From: Octadecabacter sp.
GTDB lineage: Bacteria > Pseudomonadota > Alphaproteobacteria > Rhodobacterales > Rhodobacteraceae
Direction of reading: 5' to 3'
Length of the DNA: 13,264 bases
NCBI GenBank assembly: GCA_018500065.2
Contig: JAHBAO020000189.1
Span: forward strand, 1 to 13,264
The position numbers and the translations under genes were made by a program. Below are positions 7,862 through 13,264 of the stretch, piece after piece; the first letter of the stretch is position 1, and each line of letters begins with the position of its first letter. The notes below the pieces were generated by a model. That model saw only the letters and a list, made by a program, of their open reading frames with translations. It was not told where the DNA came from and did not search any database.

Positions 7862-9200
7862 TTTCCCAATCTCGGAGGCTGTGCCGATTGAGCATAGCGC
7901 AGCGCTGCCCGAAAGCGGCGATGTCGTTATCATCGGCGGTGGCATTATTGGCGTATCCGCCGCGATCTACCTGAACAGGCTTGGACAACGTGTTGTGCTG
8001 CTTGAAAAAGGGCGCATCGCGGGCGAGCAGTCCAGCCGCAATTGGGGCTGGATCCGCCAACAAGGGCGCGACCCTGACGAGCTGCCGATTATGGTTGAAG
8101 CAAGCCGTTTGTGGCGCGAACTTTCCACGCAATGCGACGATACCCTTGGACTGGTCCAAGGCGGGCTGACCTATATGGCCAAGGACGAAGCGGAGTATGA
8201 AAAGTTCGCCGCATGGATGCCCCATGCCAAAGCGAACGGCGTTGATAGTCGGATGCTCAGCCGCACTGAACTGGCAAACCTGATGCCCGAAGCGCGCCGT
8301 GATTGGGCGGGCGGTATTTACACCGCGAGCGACATGCGGGCTGAACCTTGGGTGGCCGTTCCGACACTCGCGCGATTGGCGGTGTCCGAAGGTGTGACAG
8401 TTATCGAGGGTTGCGCGGCACGTGGGGTCGAAACCGCAGCGGGGCAGATCACAGCGGTTGTGACTGAAAAGGGGACAGTCCGTTCCCCACAAATCGTTGT
8501 CGCTGGCGGAGCATGGTCCTCGCTTTTCTTGCGAAACGCAGGTGTAAACATCCCACAACTGTCCGTACGTGCGAGCGTTGTGGCCGTGGACGGGGCGCCG
8601 ATGGCTTATCAAGGTGGCGGCGCGGATTCCAAGATCGCGTTTCGCACCCGCGCGGATGGCGGTTACTCACTTGCCGCTGGCGAATTCCATGAATTCTTTA
8701 TCGGGCCAGACGCGTTCAGGGCGTTTGGAAAATACCTGACCCAGATCAAGCACGACCCATTTGGCACGCGCTATTATCCGGCAGCACCGAAGGGGTATCC
8801 CGATGCTTGGGGGACACCGCGGCGCTGGGCCTTGGACGCGCAATCCCCGTTCGAGCGGATGCGCGTTTTGAACCCCAAACCGAATGCTGCGAAATGCGCG
8901 TCACTCGCCCGTGATTTTTCCGCACTGTTCCCGAACCTTGGCCCAATCAAAGCGAAGGCTGCTTGGGCTGGAATGATTGATACAATGCCTGATTTGGTCC
9001 CCATTGTTGATCACGTAAAAGACTTTCAGGGGCTAACAGTTGCGACCGGAATGAGCGGCCACGGCTTTGGAATTGGCCCAGCCATAGGGCGCATTCTCGC
9101 TGATCTAGTGACAGCCCAACCTGCTGGATATGACTTAAACCGCTTCAGAATGTCCCGTTTCGTTGATGGGTCAAAGATTGATTTGGGACCAGCTATCTAA
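7854..9200 (+). CDS. FAD-dependent oxidoreductase, DAO/DadA-like
   Basis: This is a 448-residue flavoprotein of the D-amino-acid oxidase/glycine oxidase/sarcosine oxidase superfamily, which oxidises C-N bonds of amino or N-alkyl amino acids. Residues 24-51 form the FAD-binding beta-alpha-beta unit, with GGGIIG at 28-33 and an acidic Glu51 after the second strand. SSRNWGWIRQQGRD (60-73) is a conserved-looking block after the dinucleotide fold. AGGAW (217-221) and GMSGHGFGIGPAIGRILADL (399-418) fit the second FAD-contact region near the C-terminus. No membrane segment or signal peptide is visible. The start is uncertain. TTG at 7854 overlaps the upstream stop by 8 nt (TTGGTTGA), as at two other junctions in this window. 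GTG at 7881 has a GGAGG only 2 nt before it. The substrate cannot be named. Confidence 0.88.
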   Translation: MVDFPISEAVPIEHSAALPESGDVVIIGGGIIGVSAAIYLNRLGQRVVLLEKGRIAGEQSSRNWGWIRQQGRDPDELPIMVEASRLWRELSTQCDDTLGLVQGGLTYMAKDEAEYEKFAAWMPHAKANGVDSRMLSRTELANLMPEARRDWAGGIYTASDMRAEPWVAVPTLARLAVSEGVTVIEGCAARGVETAAGQITAVVTEKGTVRSPQIVVAGGAWSSLFLRNAGVNIPQLSVRASVVAVDGAPMAYQGGGADSKIAFRTRADGGYSLAAGEFHEFFIGPDAFRAFGKYLTQIKHDPFGTRYYPAAPKGYPDAWGTPRRWALDAQSPFERMRVLNPKPNAAKCASLARDFSALFPNLGPIKAKAAWAGMIDTMPDLVPIVDHVKDFQGLTVATGMSGHGFGIGPAIGRILADLVTAQPAGYDLNRFRMSRFVDGSKIDLGPAI

Positions 9201-9230
9201 CGGAAACCGCGCGTGCGTTGCCCCCGTGTT

Positions 9231-9252
9231 TAGGTATTTAAGAACAAAAGAA
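9231..9252 (+). other. Intergenic TAGGTATTTA...AAAAGAAG motif
   Basis: In the 120-nt gap between the flavoenzyme and the HipO-like gene lies TAGGTATTTAAGAACAAAAGAAG-like sequence. From memory, short AGTATTT-plus-purine-rich motifs recur in intergenic DNA of Rhodobacterales genomes, and this resembles them. I could not verify this, and only one copy is visible here. Confidence 0.2.
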
Positions 9253-9320
9253 GCGGAAAGAGGGCTTGCTGAAAGTCGAGGTGAGGCCCAGTCTGACGAC
9301 AATTCAATTGGAGAGAAATT

Positions 9321-10484
9321 ATGCCCGTAAAGAACCGTTTTGCCGAACTGCTACCAGAAATTACCGAATGGCGCCGCGATCTACACGAAAATCCAGAGAT
9401 CCTGTTCGAGACGCACCGCACCAGTGCGATTGTGGCCGAGAAGCTCAAGGCGTTTGGCTGCGATGAGATTGTTACGGGCATCGGGCGGACGGGTGTTGTT
9501 GCTGTGATTAAAGGAAGATCTGATACATCAGGTAAGGTGATCGGGTTGCGTGCCGATATGGACGCACTGCCAATCCATGAGCAGACCGGCCTTGAATACG
9601 CGTCTAAAACTGATGGCGCGATGCATGCTTGCGGCCATGACGGGCACACCGCGATGCTGCTTGGGGCTGCGAAGTACTTGTCTGAAACGCGCAATTTTGA
9701 CGGCACGGTTGTGGTGATTTTCCAACCCGCAGAAGAAGGCGGCGGCGGCGGCAAAGAGATGTGCGATGACGGCATGATGGACCGCTGGGGCATTCAGGAA
9801 GTTTACGGCATGCACAATTGGCCCGGCAAACCGGTGGGATCATTCGCGATCCGCCCCGGCGCGTTTTTTGCAGCAGCCGATCAGTTCGATATTTCGATCG
9901 AAGGCAAAGGCGGCCACGCGGCAAAGCCACAAGAGGTCATCGACAGCACAGTGGTTGCAGCGCATATGGTTACGGCGTTGCAAACAATTGCCAGCCGCAA
10001 CGCCGATCCTGTTGAGCAGGTTGTGGTGTCAGTCACCTCCATTGAAAGTTCTTCAACGGCGTACAACGTGATCCCGCAGAGGGTGCATTTGAAAGGCACA
10101 GTCCGGACGCTCAATAAAGATATTCGCGCATTGGCGGAAAAACGGTTGGATGAAATCGCCAAAGGGGTCGCCGCGACGTTTGGGGCGACTGCACAGGTTG
10201 ACTATCACCACGGGTATCCGGTGATGGTGAATTCTGATGATCAAACCGCGTTTGCTGCTGATGTTGCGGCGTCCGTTGCCGGAGAGTGCACCGATGCACC
10301 GTTGGTCATGGGGGGGGAGGATTTCGCTTATATGCTCGAAGAACGTCCAGGGGCCTATATCCTGGTTGGCAATGGCGACACGGCGGCGGTGCATCACCCC
10401 GAATACAATTTTAATGACGAAGCAATTCCGGCTGGGTGTAGCTGGTGGGCTGAGATCGTTGAACAGCGGATGCCCGTGGGTTAA
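9321..10484 (+). CDS. M20D amidohydrolase, HipO-like (hippurate hydrolase / N-acyl-L-amino acid amidohydrolase)
   Basis: This 387-residue cytosolic metallo-aminoacylase hydrolyses N-acyl (often aromatic acyl) amino acids to the acid and the free amino acid. The M20D pattern is complete: LRADMDALP (76-84, catalytic-type Asp), HACGHDGHT (102-110, Cys104 and His106 as expected metal ligands), AEEGG (137-141, Glu138/Glu139), His165 in GMHNWPG, GGHAAKP (197-203) in the lid domain, MGGEDFAYM (330-338) and HHPEYNFND (358-366). The run of five Gly at 140-144 is encoded by repeated GGC but is usual for the family. ATG at 9321 is preceded by GGAG 7 nt upstream. It follows the flavoenzyme at 120 nt on the same strand and is the last gene of the rightward catabolic group. 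Its stop codon touches that of the opposing membrane-protein gene. The general reaction is well supported; the natural substrate is unknown. Confidence 0.92.
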   Translation: MPVKNRFAELLPEITEWRRDLHENPEILFETHRTSAIVAEKLKAFGCDEIVTGIGRTGVVAVIKGRSDTSGKVIGLRADMDALPIHEQTGLEYASKTDGAMHACGHDGHTAMLLGAAKYLSETRNFDGTVVVIFQPAEEGGGGGKEMCDDGMMDRWGIQEVYGMHNWPGKPVGSFAIRPGAFFAAADQFDISIEGKGGHAAKPQEVIDSTVVAAHMVTALQTIASRNADPVEQVVVSVTSIESSSTAYNVIPQRVHLKGTVRTLNKDIRALAEKRLDEIAKGVAATFGATAQVDYHHGYPVMVNSDDQTAFAADVAASVAGECTDAPLVMGGEDFAYMLEERPGAYILVGNGDTAAVHHPEYNFNDEAIPAGCSWWAEIVEQRMPVG

Positions 10485-10937
10485 TTATCCGCGCTGGGGC
10501 CGTGTCAAAGACACGGTTCCGGCCAACCCAAAGAGAATGCAAAATGGCGTTACGATGGGGTGGACATACAGGGCGCGCAGGGCCTCCAGAGGGGCCCAAG
10601 TCGCGCCGAAATCAATCTGGTAAATGAACACCGTGTTACTTGCACCGATGAAAGCGCCGAGCATCCATGCGGTCAAGAGAACTGGCAGATGGGTGTATTT
10701 TGGTAGCACTGAGCAGACAGTTAAAATCAGCAAGAAGGGCACTGCAAAAGCGCCAATTGCGTCCATGAAGAAACCCCAATAAGTTACTGACCAATTTGGA
10801 TAAAGTGGCACTCGACCACCGTCGAGATAGCCAAGGACGATCCCAAAAGACCATACTCCGTGTAGCGCAGTGAGCAGCCAGCACCAGACGGAGGTGATCA
10901 ACGCAAGCATTGCTGCGTGACGTAACCGTAAGACCAT
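10485..10937 (-). CDS. Small four-helix membrane protein downstream of moaA, unknown function
   Basis: I do not recognise a family for this 150-residue protein. It is strongly hydrophobic, with probable membrane helices at about 8-36, 57-77, 83-105 and 127-145. Between helices 1 and 2 is a polar/aromatic loop (DGGRVPLYPNWS, 39-50), and the tail is TRPQRG. ATG at 10937 has a good GGAGG 7 nt upstream, lying across the moaA stop codon. The gene begins 3 nt after moaA ends, so the two are almost certainly cotranscribed and probably coupled. Coding potential is supported by the ribosome binding site, the helix pattern and the tight packing against genes on both sides. A link to molybdenum cofactor or molybdoenzyme function is only positional. 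Its last codons share DNA with a hairpin that may terminate the opposite gene. Confidence 0.8.
   Translation of the reverse strand: MVLRLRHAAMLALITSVWCWLLTALHGVWSFGIVLGYLDGGRVPLYPNWSVTYWGFFMDAIGAFAVPFLLILTVCSVLPKYTHLPVLLTAWMLGAFIGASNTVFIYQIDFGATWAPLEALRALYVHPIVTPFCILFGLAGTVSLTRPQRG
10496..10520 (+). terminator. Stem-loop after the HipO-like gene, inside the opposing CDS
   Basis: In plus-strand RNA, GGGGCCGUGUC (10496-10506), AAA loop, GACACGGUUCC (10510-10520) forms an 11-bp stem with two G-U pairs; the inner 7 bp are perfect. The wobble pairs exist only in the plus-strand transcript, which points to the HipO-like mRNA as the user. It begins 12 nt after that gene's stop. No U-run follows, so it may block 3' exonucleases or act with Rho rather than terminate by itself. 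It lies in the last codons of the opposite gene. Confidence 0.5.
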
Positions 10938-10940
10938 TTT

Positions 10941-11945
10941 CTAGCCTCCGGTATGGCTCATATGGCGGGACACTTGGCCATCAACGGACTGACGTGAATA
11001 ATCGAAATCATGGCCTTTTGGCTTTAGCCCAATGGCCGCGCGGATGGCGGTTTCTAGGTGTGCATCATCCTTGCTGGCGCGCAGTGGCGCACGCAAATCG
11101 GAATGCCCTTCTTGGCCCAAGCAGGTATAGATTTCGCCGGTACAGGTGATGCGCACACGGTTGCAGCTTTCGCAGAAATTATGGCTCATCGGGGTGATCA
11201 GACCAATTTTCTGGCCAGTTTCTTCAAGGCGGATATAGCGGGCAGGTCCACCAGTTGTTTCCGCTAAGTCACTGACAGTGAAGCGTTCTTCAAGGCGTGC
11301 GCGTAAATCCTTTAGGGACCAGTACTGGGTAATTCGGTCCTCATTGCCGATGTCGCCCATTGGCATGACCTCAATAAAGGTCAGGTCGATGGCACGTTCT
11401 GCGCACCATGCTTGCATGGTAAACAATTCGGACTCGTTGAAATCTGCGAGCGCTACGGCGTTGATCTTGACGCGCATGCCCGCGCGCTGTGCGGCGTCAA
11501 TGCCGCGCATCACTTGGGGCAGGCGGCCCCAACGGGTGATCTTTGCGAATTTGTCATCGTCCAGCGTGTCCAAGGAGACATTGATGCGGCGCACGCCTGC
11601 AGCGAATAAATCATCCGCATATTTTTCAAGCTGAGAGCCGTTTGTGGTCAGCGTCAATTCTTTCAGGGCACCACTTTCGAGGTGGCGGCTCATCGCATCA
11701 AAGAACGTCATAATACCACGACGCACCAAAGGTTCGCCGCCGGTTATGCGAAGCTTTTCAACGCCTAAGCGCACGAAGCTCGTGCACATTCGATCAAGTT
11801 CTTCGAGCGTCAAGAGGTCCTTTTTGGGCAGGAAGGTCATGTTCTCGGACATGCAATACACGCAGCGAAAATCGCAGCGATCTGTTACCGAAACCCGAAG
11901 GTAGGTGATGGCACGTTGGAAGGGGTCGATGAGGCGATTATCCAT
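10941..11945 (-). CDS. moaA: GTP 3',8-cyclase MoaA (molybdenum cofactor biosynthesis)
   Basis: This 334-residue radical SAM enzyme, with MoaC, turns GTP into cyclic pyranopterin monophosphate, the first step of molybdenum cofactor synthesis. The N-terminal SAM-binding [4Fe-4S] site is CDFRCVYC (C24, C28, C31), followed by the GGEP motif (69-72). The MoaA-specific C-terminal cluster that binds substrate is C258, C261 and C275 (FCESC, then 13 residues to Cys275). The protein ends in the conserved double glycine (HTGG). Length is standard for the family. The ATG at 11945 lacks a clear Shine-Dalgarno sequence, since CTTACCTTTAGCAC precedes it, but no better start exists. A downstream membrane protein gene follows at 3 nt. 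This is a housekeeping gene and not obviously linked to the neighbouring transporter cassette. Confidence 0.97.
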   Translation of the reverse strand: MDNRLIDPFQRAITYLRVSVTDRCDFRCVYCMSENMTFLPKKDLLTLEELDRMCTSFVRLGVEKLRITGGEPLVRRGIMTFFDAMSRHLESGALKELTLTTNGSQLEKYADDLFAAGVRRINVSLDTLDDDKFAKITRWGRLPQVMRGIDAAQRAGMRVKINAVALADFNESELFTMQAWCAERAIDLTFIEVMPMGDIGNEDRITQYWSLKDLRARLEERFTVSDLAETTGGPARYIRLEETGQKIGLITPMSHNFCESCNRVRITCTGEIYTCLGQEGHSDLRAPLRASKDDAHLETAIRAAIGLKPKGHDFDYSRQSVDGQVSRHMSHTGG

Positions 11946-11962
11946 GTGCTAAAGGTAAGGGC

Positions 11963-11983
11963 GCGCAAGGGGCCGCGCAAGGG
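11963..11983. repeat. 9-bp direct repeat upstream of moaA
   Basis: GCGCAAGGG occurs at 11963-11971 and again at 11975-11983, a 12-bp period, 18-38 bp upstream of the moaA start in the 95-nt divergent gap. It could be a regulatory site or promoter-proximal repeat; no function is evident. No convincing -35/-10 pair was seen in this gap on either strand. Confidence 0.35.
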
Positions 11984-12001
11984 AATTACGCGACCAATTC
12001 C

Positions 12002-12020
12002 CCCTCGACAGCGTCGGGGG
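12002..12020 (+). other. Hairpin in the leader of the lipoprotein gene
   Basis: CCCUCGAC (12002-12009), loop AGC, GUCGGGGG (12013-12020) gives an 8-bp stem with one U-G pair in plus-strand RNA. It ends 20 nt before the lipoprotein ATG. It may be part of the 5' leader or a terminator remnant upstream of the gene. The pairing is plain; any role is unproven. Confidence 0.35.
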
Positions 12021-12040
12021 CCAACCGTAGGTTTGGGGTC

Positions 12041-12586
12041 ATGAAGTACGTTGTTACGATTGCCGCCCTTGCCGGGCTGTCGGCCTGCACAGAGGGCTCG
12101 TTTCTTGGTGGGGTACAAAGCACGGATCCCGCTGTTGTCGCGCCTGTTGCCGTTGCGGGGCCTGATCTGTCGCCGTCACGCGGTGCGGCGTTTGCACCGC
12201 CTGTGCGCCCTACCATCGACGTCACGCAGACGCGGCCAAATTTGCCGCCGCCACCGCCCCCAACCGCGCGCACCGTTGAGCAGTTTGATACAACAACGGC
12301 TGCAGATCGCGCCGCGGCCGTGGCCCGCCCTGTCAGTGGCGAGCGGCGCCTTGGCACGACCATTGCGAGCCTTGGAAGTCCGACTGAGCCGGGAATATGG
12401 TTCAAAACACCGCTGGTGAGCGAGGTCATCCAGGGCCGCGTTGATTATAACGGTAAATCGGTCAACGTTGAGCTGCGCCCTTCGGGTGGCGCGGCGGGGG
12501 CTGGCAGTCAGATTTCACTGGCTGCGATGCGCCTGATCGAGGCGCCCCTAACTGGACTTCCCGAAGTCACCGTTTATGCCAACTAG
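12041..12586 (+). CDS. Small proline-rich lipoprotein, unknown function
   Basis: This 181-residue protein has a short signal peptide ending in a clear lipobox, LSAC (13-16), so Cys16 should be lipidated. Ser/Thr-rich residues follow and no Asp stands at +2 (Thr17), consistent with outer-membrane sorting. A low-complexity linker (about 30-80) includes seven consecutive prolines (69-74 region, NLPPPPPPT) and could span periplasmic space. The ordered-looking C-terminal part (about 101-181) includes RRLGTTIASLG (103-113), VNVELRPSGG (141-150) and GSQISLAAMRL (155-165). I do not recognise a characterised family. ATG at 12041 has only a G-rich stretch (TTTGGGG) upstream. The stop lies 9 nt before the YihY-like start, so the two genes are probably cotranscribed. 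Confidence 0.82.
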   Translation: MKYVVTIAALAGLSACTEGSFLGGVQSTDPAVVAPVAVAGPDLSPSRGAAFAPPVRPTIDVTQTRPNLPPPPPPTARTVEQFDTTTAADRAAAVARPVSGERRLGTTIASLGSPTEPGIWFKTPLVSEVIQGRVDYNGKSVNVELRPSGGAAGAGSQISLAAMRLIEAPLTGLPEVTVYAN

Positions 12587-12595
12587 GGGGTCTTG

Positions 12596-13264
12596 ATGGG
12601 GTGGCGTTCAACCTATGACGTTTCACGCCAAGTCGTCGATGATCTTGGAGAAAAGAACGCCAGCTTAATCGCGGCGGGCGTTGCATTTTATGCACTGTTC
12701 GCGATCTTTCCAGGGATCGCCGCAACGATTTCTTTGTTTGGCTTGTTTGCCGATCCCATCGTTGTCGAAGCGCAGCTGGACCTCATGCAAGGGATTATGC
12801 CGACTGGGGTTTTCACCCTTTTCGAAACGCAAGTTGATCGGCTACTGAGCGTAAGAGCAACCACCCTTGGGCTGACGACCTTGATTTCCATCGGGCTGGC
12901 GCTTTGGTCTGCGCGCACGGGGGTCGCAGCCTTAATTCGCGGGCTTAACGCGATTTTCGATCGCCCAAATCGCGGAAGTATTCGCCATATCTTGGTGGCG
13001 CTGCTGCTGACCTTTTGCTTGGTGGGTATCGCGATTGTTGCCCTGCTGATGCTGGTTGTCGCGCCCATTGCCCTTGCGGTCATTCCGTTCAAAACCGACA
13101 CTGGATTGTGGCTAGAGGTTATTCGCTGGACGGTTGCCATATCGGTTCTGTTCGTGGGGCTTGGTGTCTTATACCGCTACGGCCCCAATCGCCGCTTTGC
13201 GCGGCTTGGTTGGATCACCCCGGGGGCGTTCATTGTGGTGACAGTCTGGCTTTGTATGTCAGCC
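12596..13264 (+). CDS. YihY/BrkB family inner-membrane protein, N-terminal part (3' end outside window)
   Basis: The frame is open from ATG 12596 to the window end, giving 223 residues of a protein usually about 280-320 long. AGGGGG lies about 5 nt before the start. The N-terminus (DDLGEKNASLIAAGVAFYAL) matches the family's opening block, in which an amphipathic stretch leads into the first helix (about 23-52). Further helices lie at about 90-120, 130-163, 174-193 and 207-222. YRYGPNRR (193-200) before the next helix is also characteristic. The family was once called ribonuclease BN by misassignment; the proteins are polytopic membrane proteins of uncertain role. The gene follows the lipoprotein gene by 9 nt. 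Confidence 0.93.
   Translation, partial: MGWRSTYDVSRQVVDDLGEKNASLIAAGVAFYALFAIFPGIAATISLFGLFADPIVVEAQLDLMQGIMPTGVFTLFETQVDRLLSVRATTLGLTTLISIGLALWSARTGVAALIRGLNAIFDRPNRGSIRHILVALLLTFCLVGIAIVALLMLVVAPIALAVIPFKTDTGLWLEVIRWTVAISVLFVGLGVLYRYGPNRRFARLGWITPGAFIVVTVWLCMSA

Noticed and set aside
7830..8612. 260-residue open frame on the minus strand
   Set aside because: It is antisense to the flavoenzyme gene, rich in Cys, His and Arg, with no ribosome binding site or domain; a shadow frame.
8682..8696. GAATTC-CAT-GAATTC inverted repeat inside the flavoenzyme gene
   Set aside because: It is explained by the coding sequence G-E-F-H-E-F and is too short to suggest a regulatory site.
9737..9751. GGC trinucleotide run as a possible phase-variable microsatellite
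   Set aside because: It encodes the Gly run after AEE that is usual in M20D enzymes, and triplet changes would not shift the frame.
12688..13140. 150-residue open frame on the minus strand
   Set aside because: It is antisense to the YihY/BrkB-like gene, whose frame shows clear family motifs and membrane helices.

Overview
The window looks like a chromosomal segment of an alphaproteobacterium, most likely of the Rhodobacterales (Roseobacter-type). This rests on the character of the proteins and on the neighbourhood: a DUF3422 membrane protein, moaA, a short proline-rich lipoprotein and a YihY/BrkB-type protein, all in moderately GC-rich DNA. No database search was possible, so the taxon is an inference.

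Layout. (1) Positions 1-381 (+) hold the 3' end of a DUF3422-type membrane protein gene that starts before the window. (2) Positions 513-6448 (-) hold a complete five-gene dipeptide/oligopeptide-type ABC importer operon. It is transcribed right to left in the order ATPase (OppD/DppD-like), ATPase (OppF/DppF-like), periplasmic binding protein, permease (DppB-like), permease (DppC-like). Two tandem perfect hairpins sit between the binding-protein gene and the permeases. (3) A 249-nt divergent control region (6449-6697) carries a 16-bp dyad. (4) Positions 6698-10484 (+) hold three catabolic enzymes: an ArgE/DapE-type M20 deacylase, a DadA-like FAD-dependent amine or amino-acid oxidoreductase overlapping it by 8 nt, and a HipO-type M20D aminoacylase. 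(5) Positions 10485-11945 (-) hold moaA followed at 3 nt by a small four-helix membrane protein. That gene's stop codon directly abuts the stop codon of the HipO-like gene. (6) Positions 12041-13264 (+) hold a lipoprotein gene and, 9 nt later, a YihY/BrkB family gene that runs off the window.

How the genes may work together. Groups 2 to 4 form a plausible uptake-and-degradation cassette. A periplasmic binding protein and Opp-type importer bring in a peptide-like or N-acylated amino-acid compound. Two different M20 metallohydrolases could then cleave amide bonds, and a DAO-fold flavoenzyme could oxidise the released amino or imino acid. The substrate cannot be read from sequence, and no regulator gene lies in the window. 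This cassette is the best candidate for an undescribed pathway here. Everything else looks like ordinary chromosomal content. I see no tRNA, rRNA, CRISPR array, transposase, integrase or phage gene. No gap between genes exceeds 300 nt.
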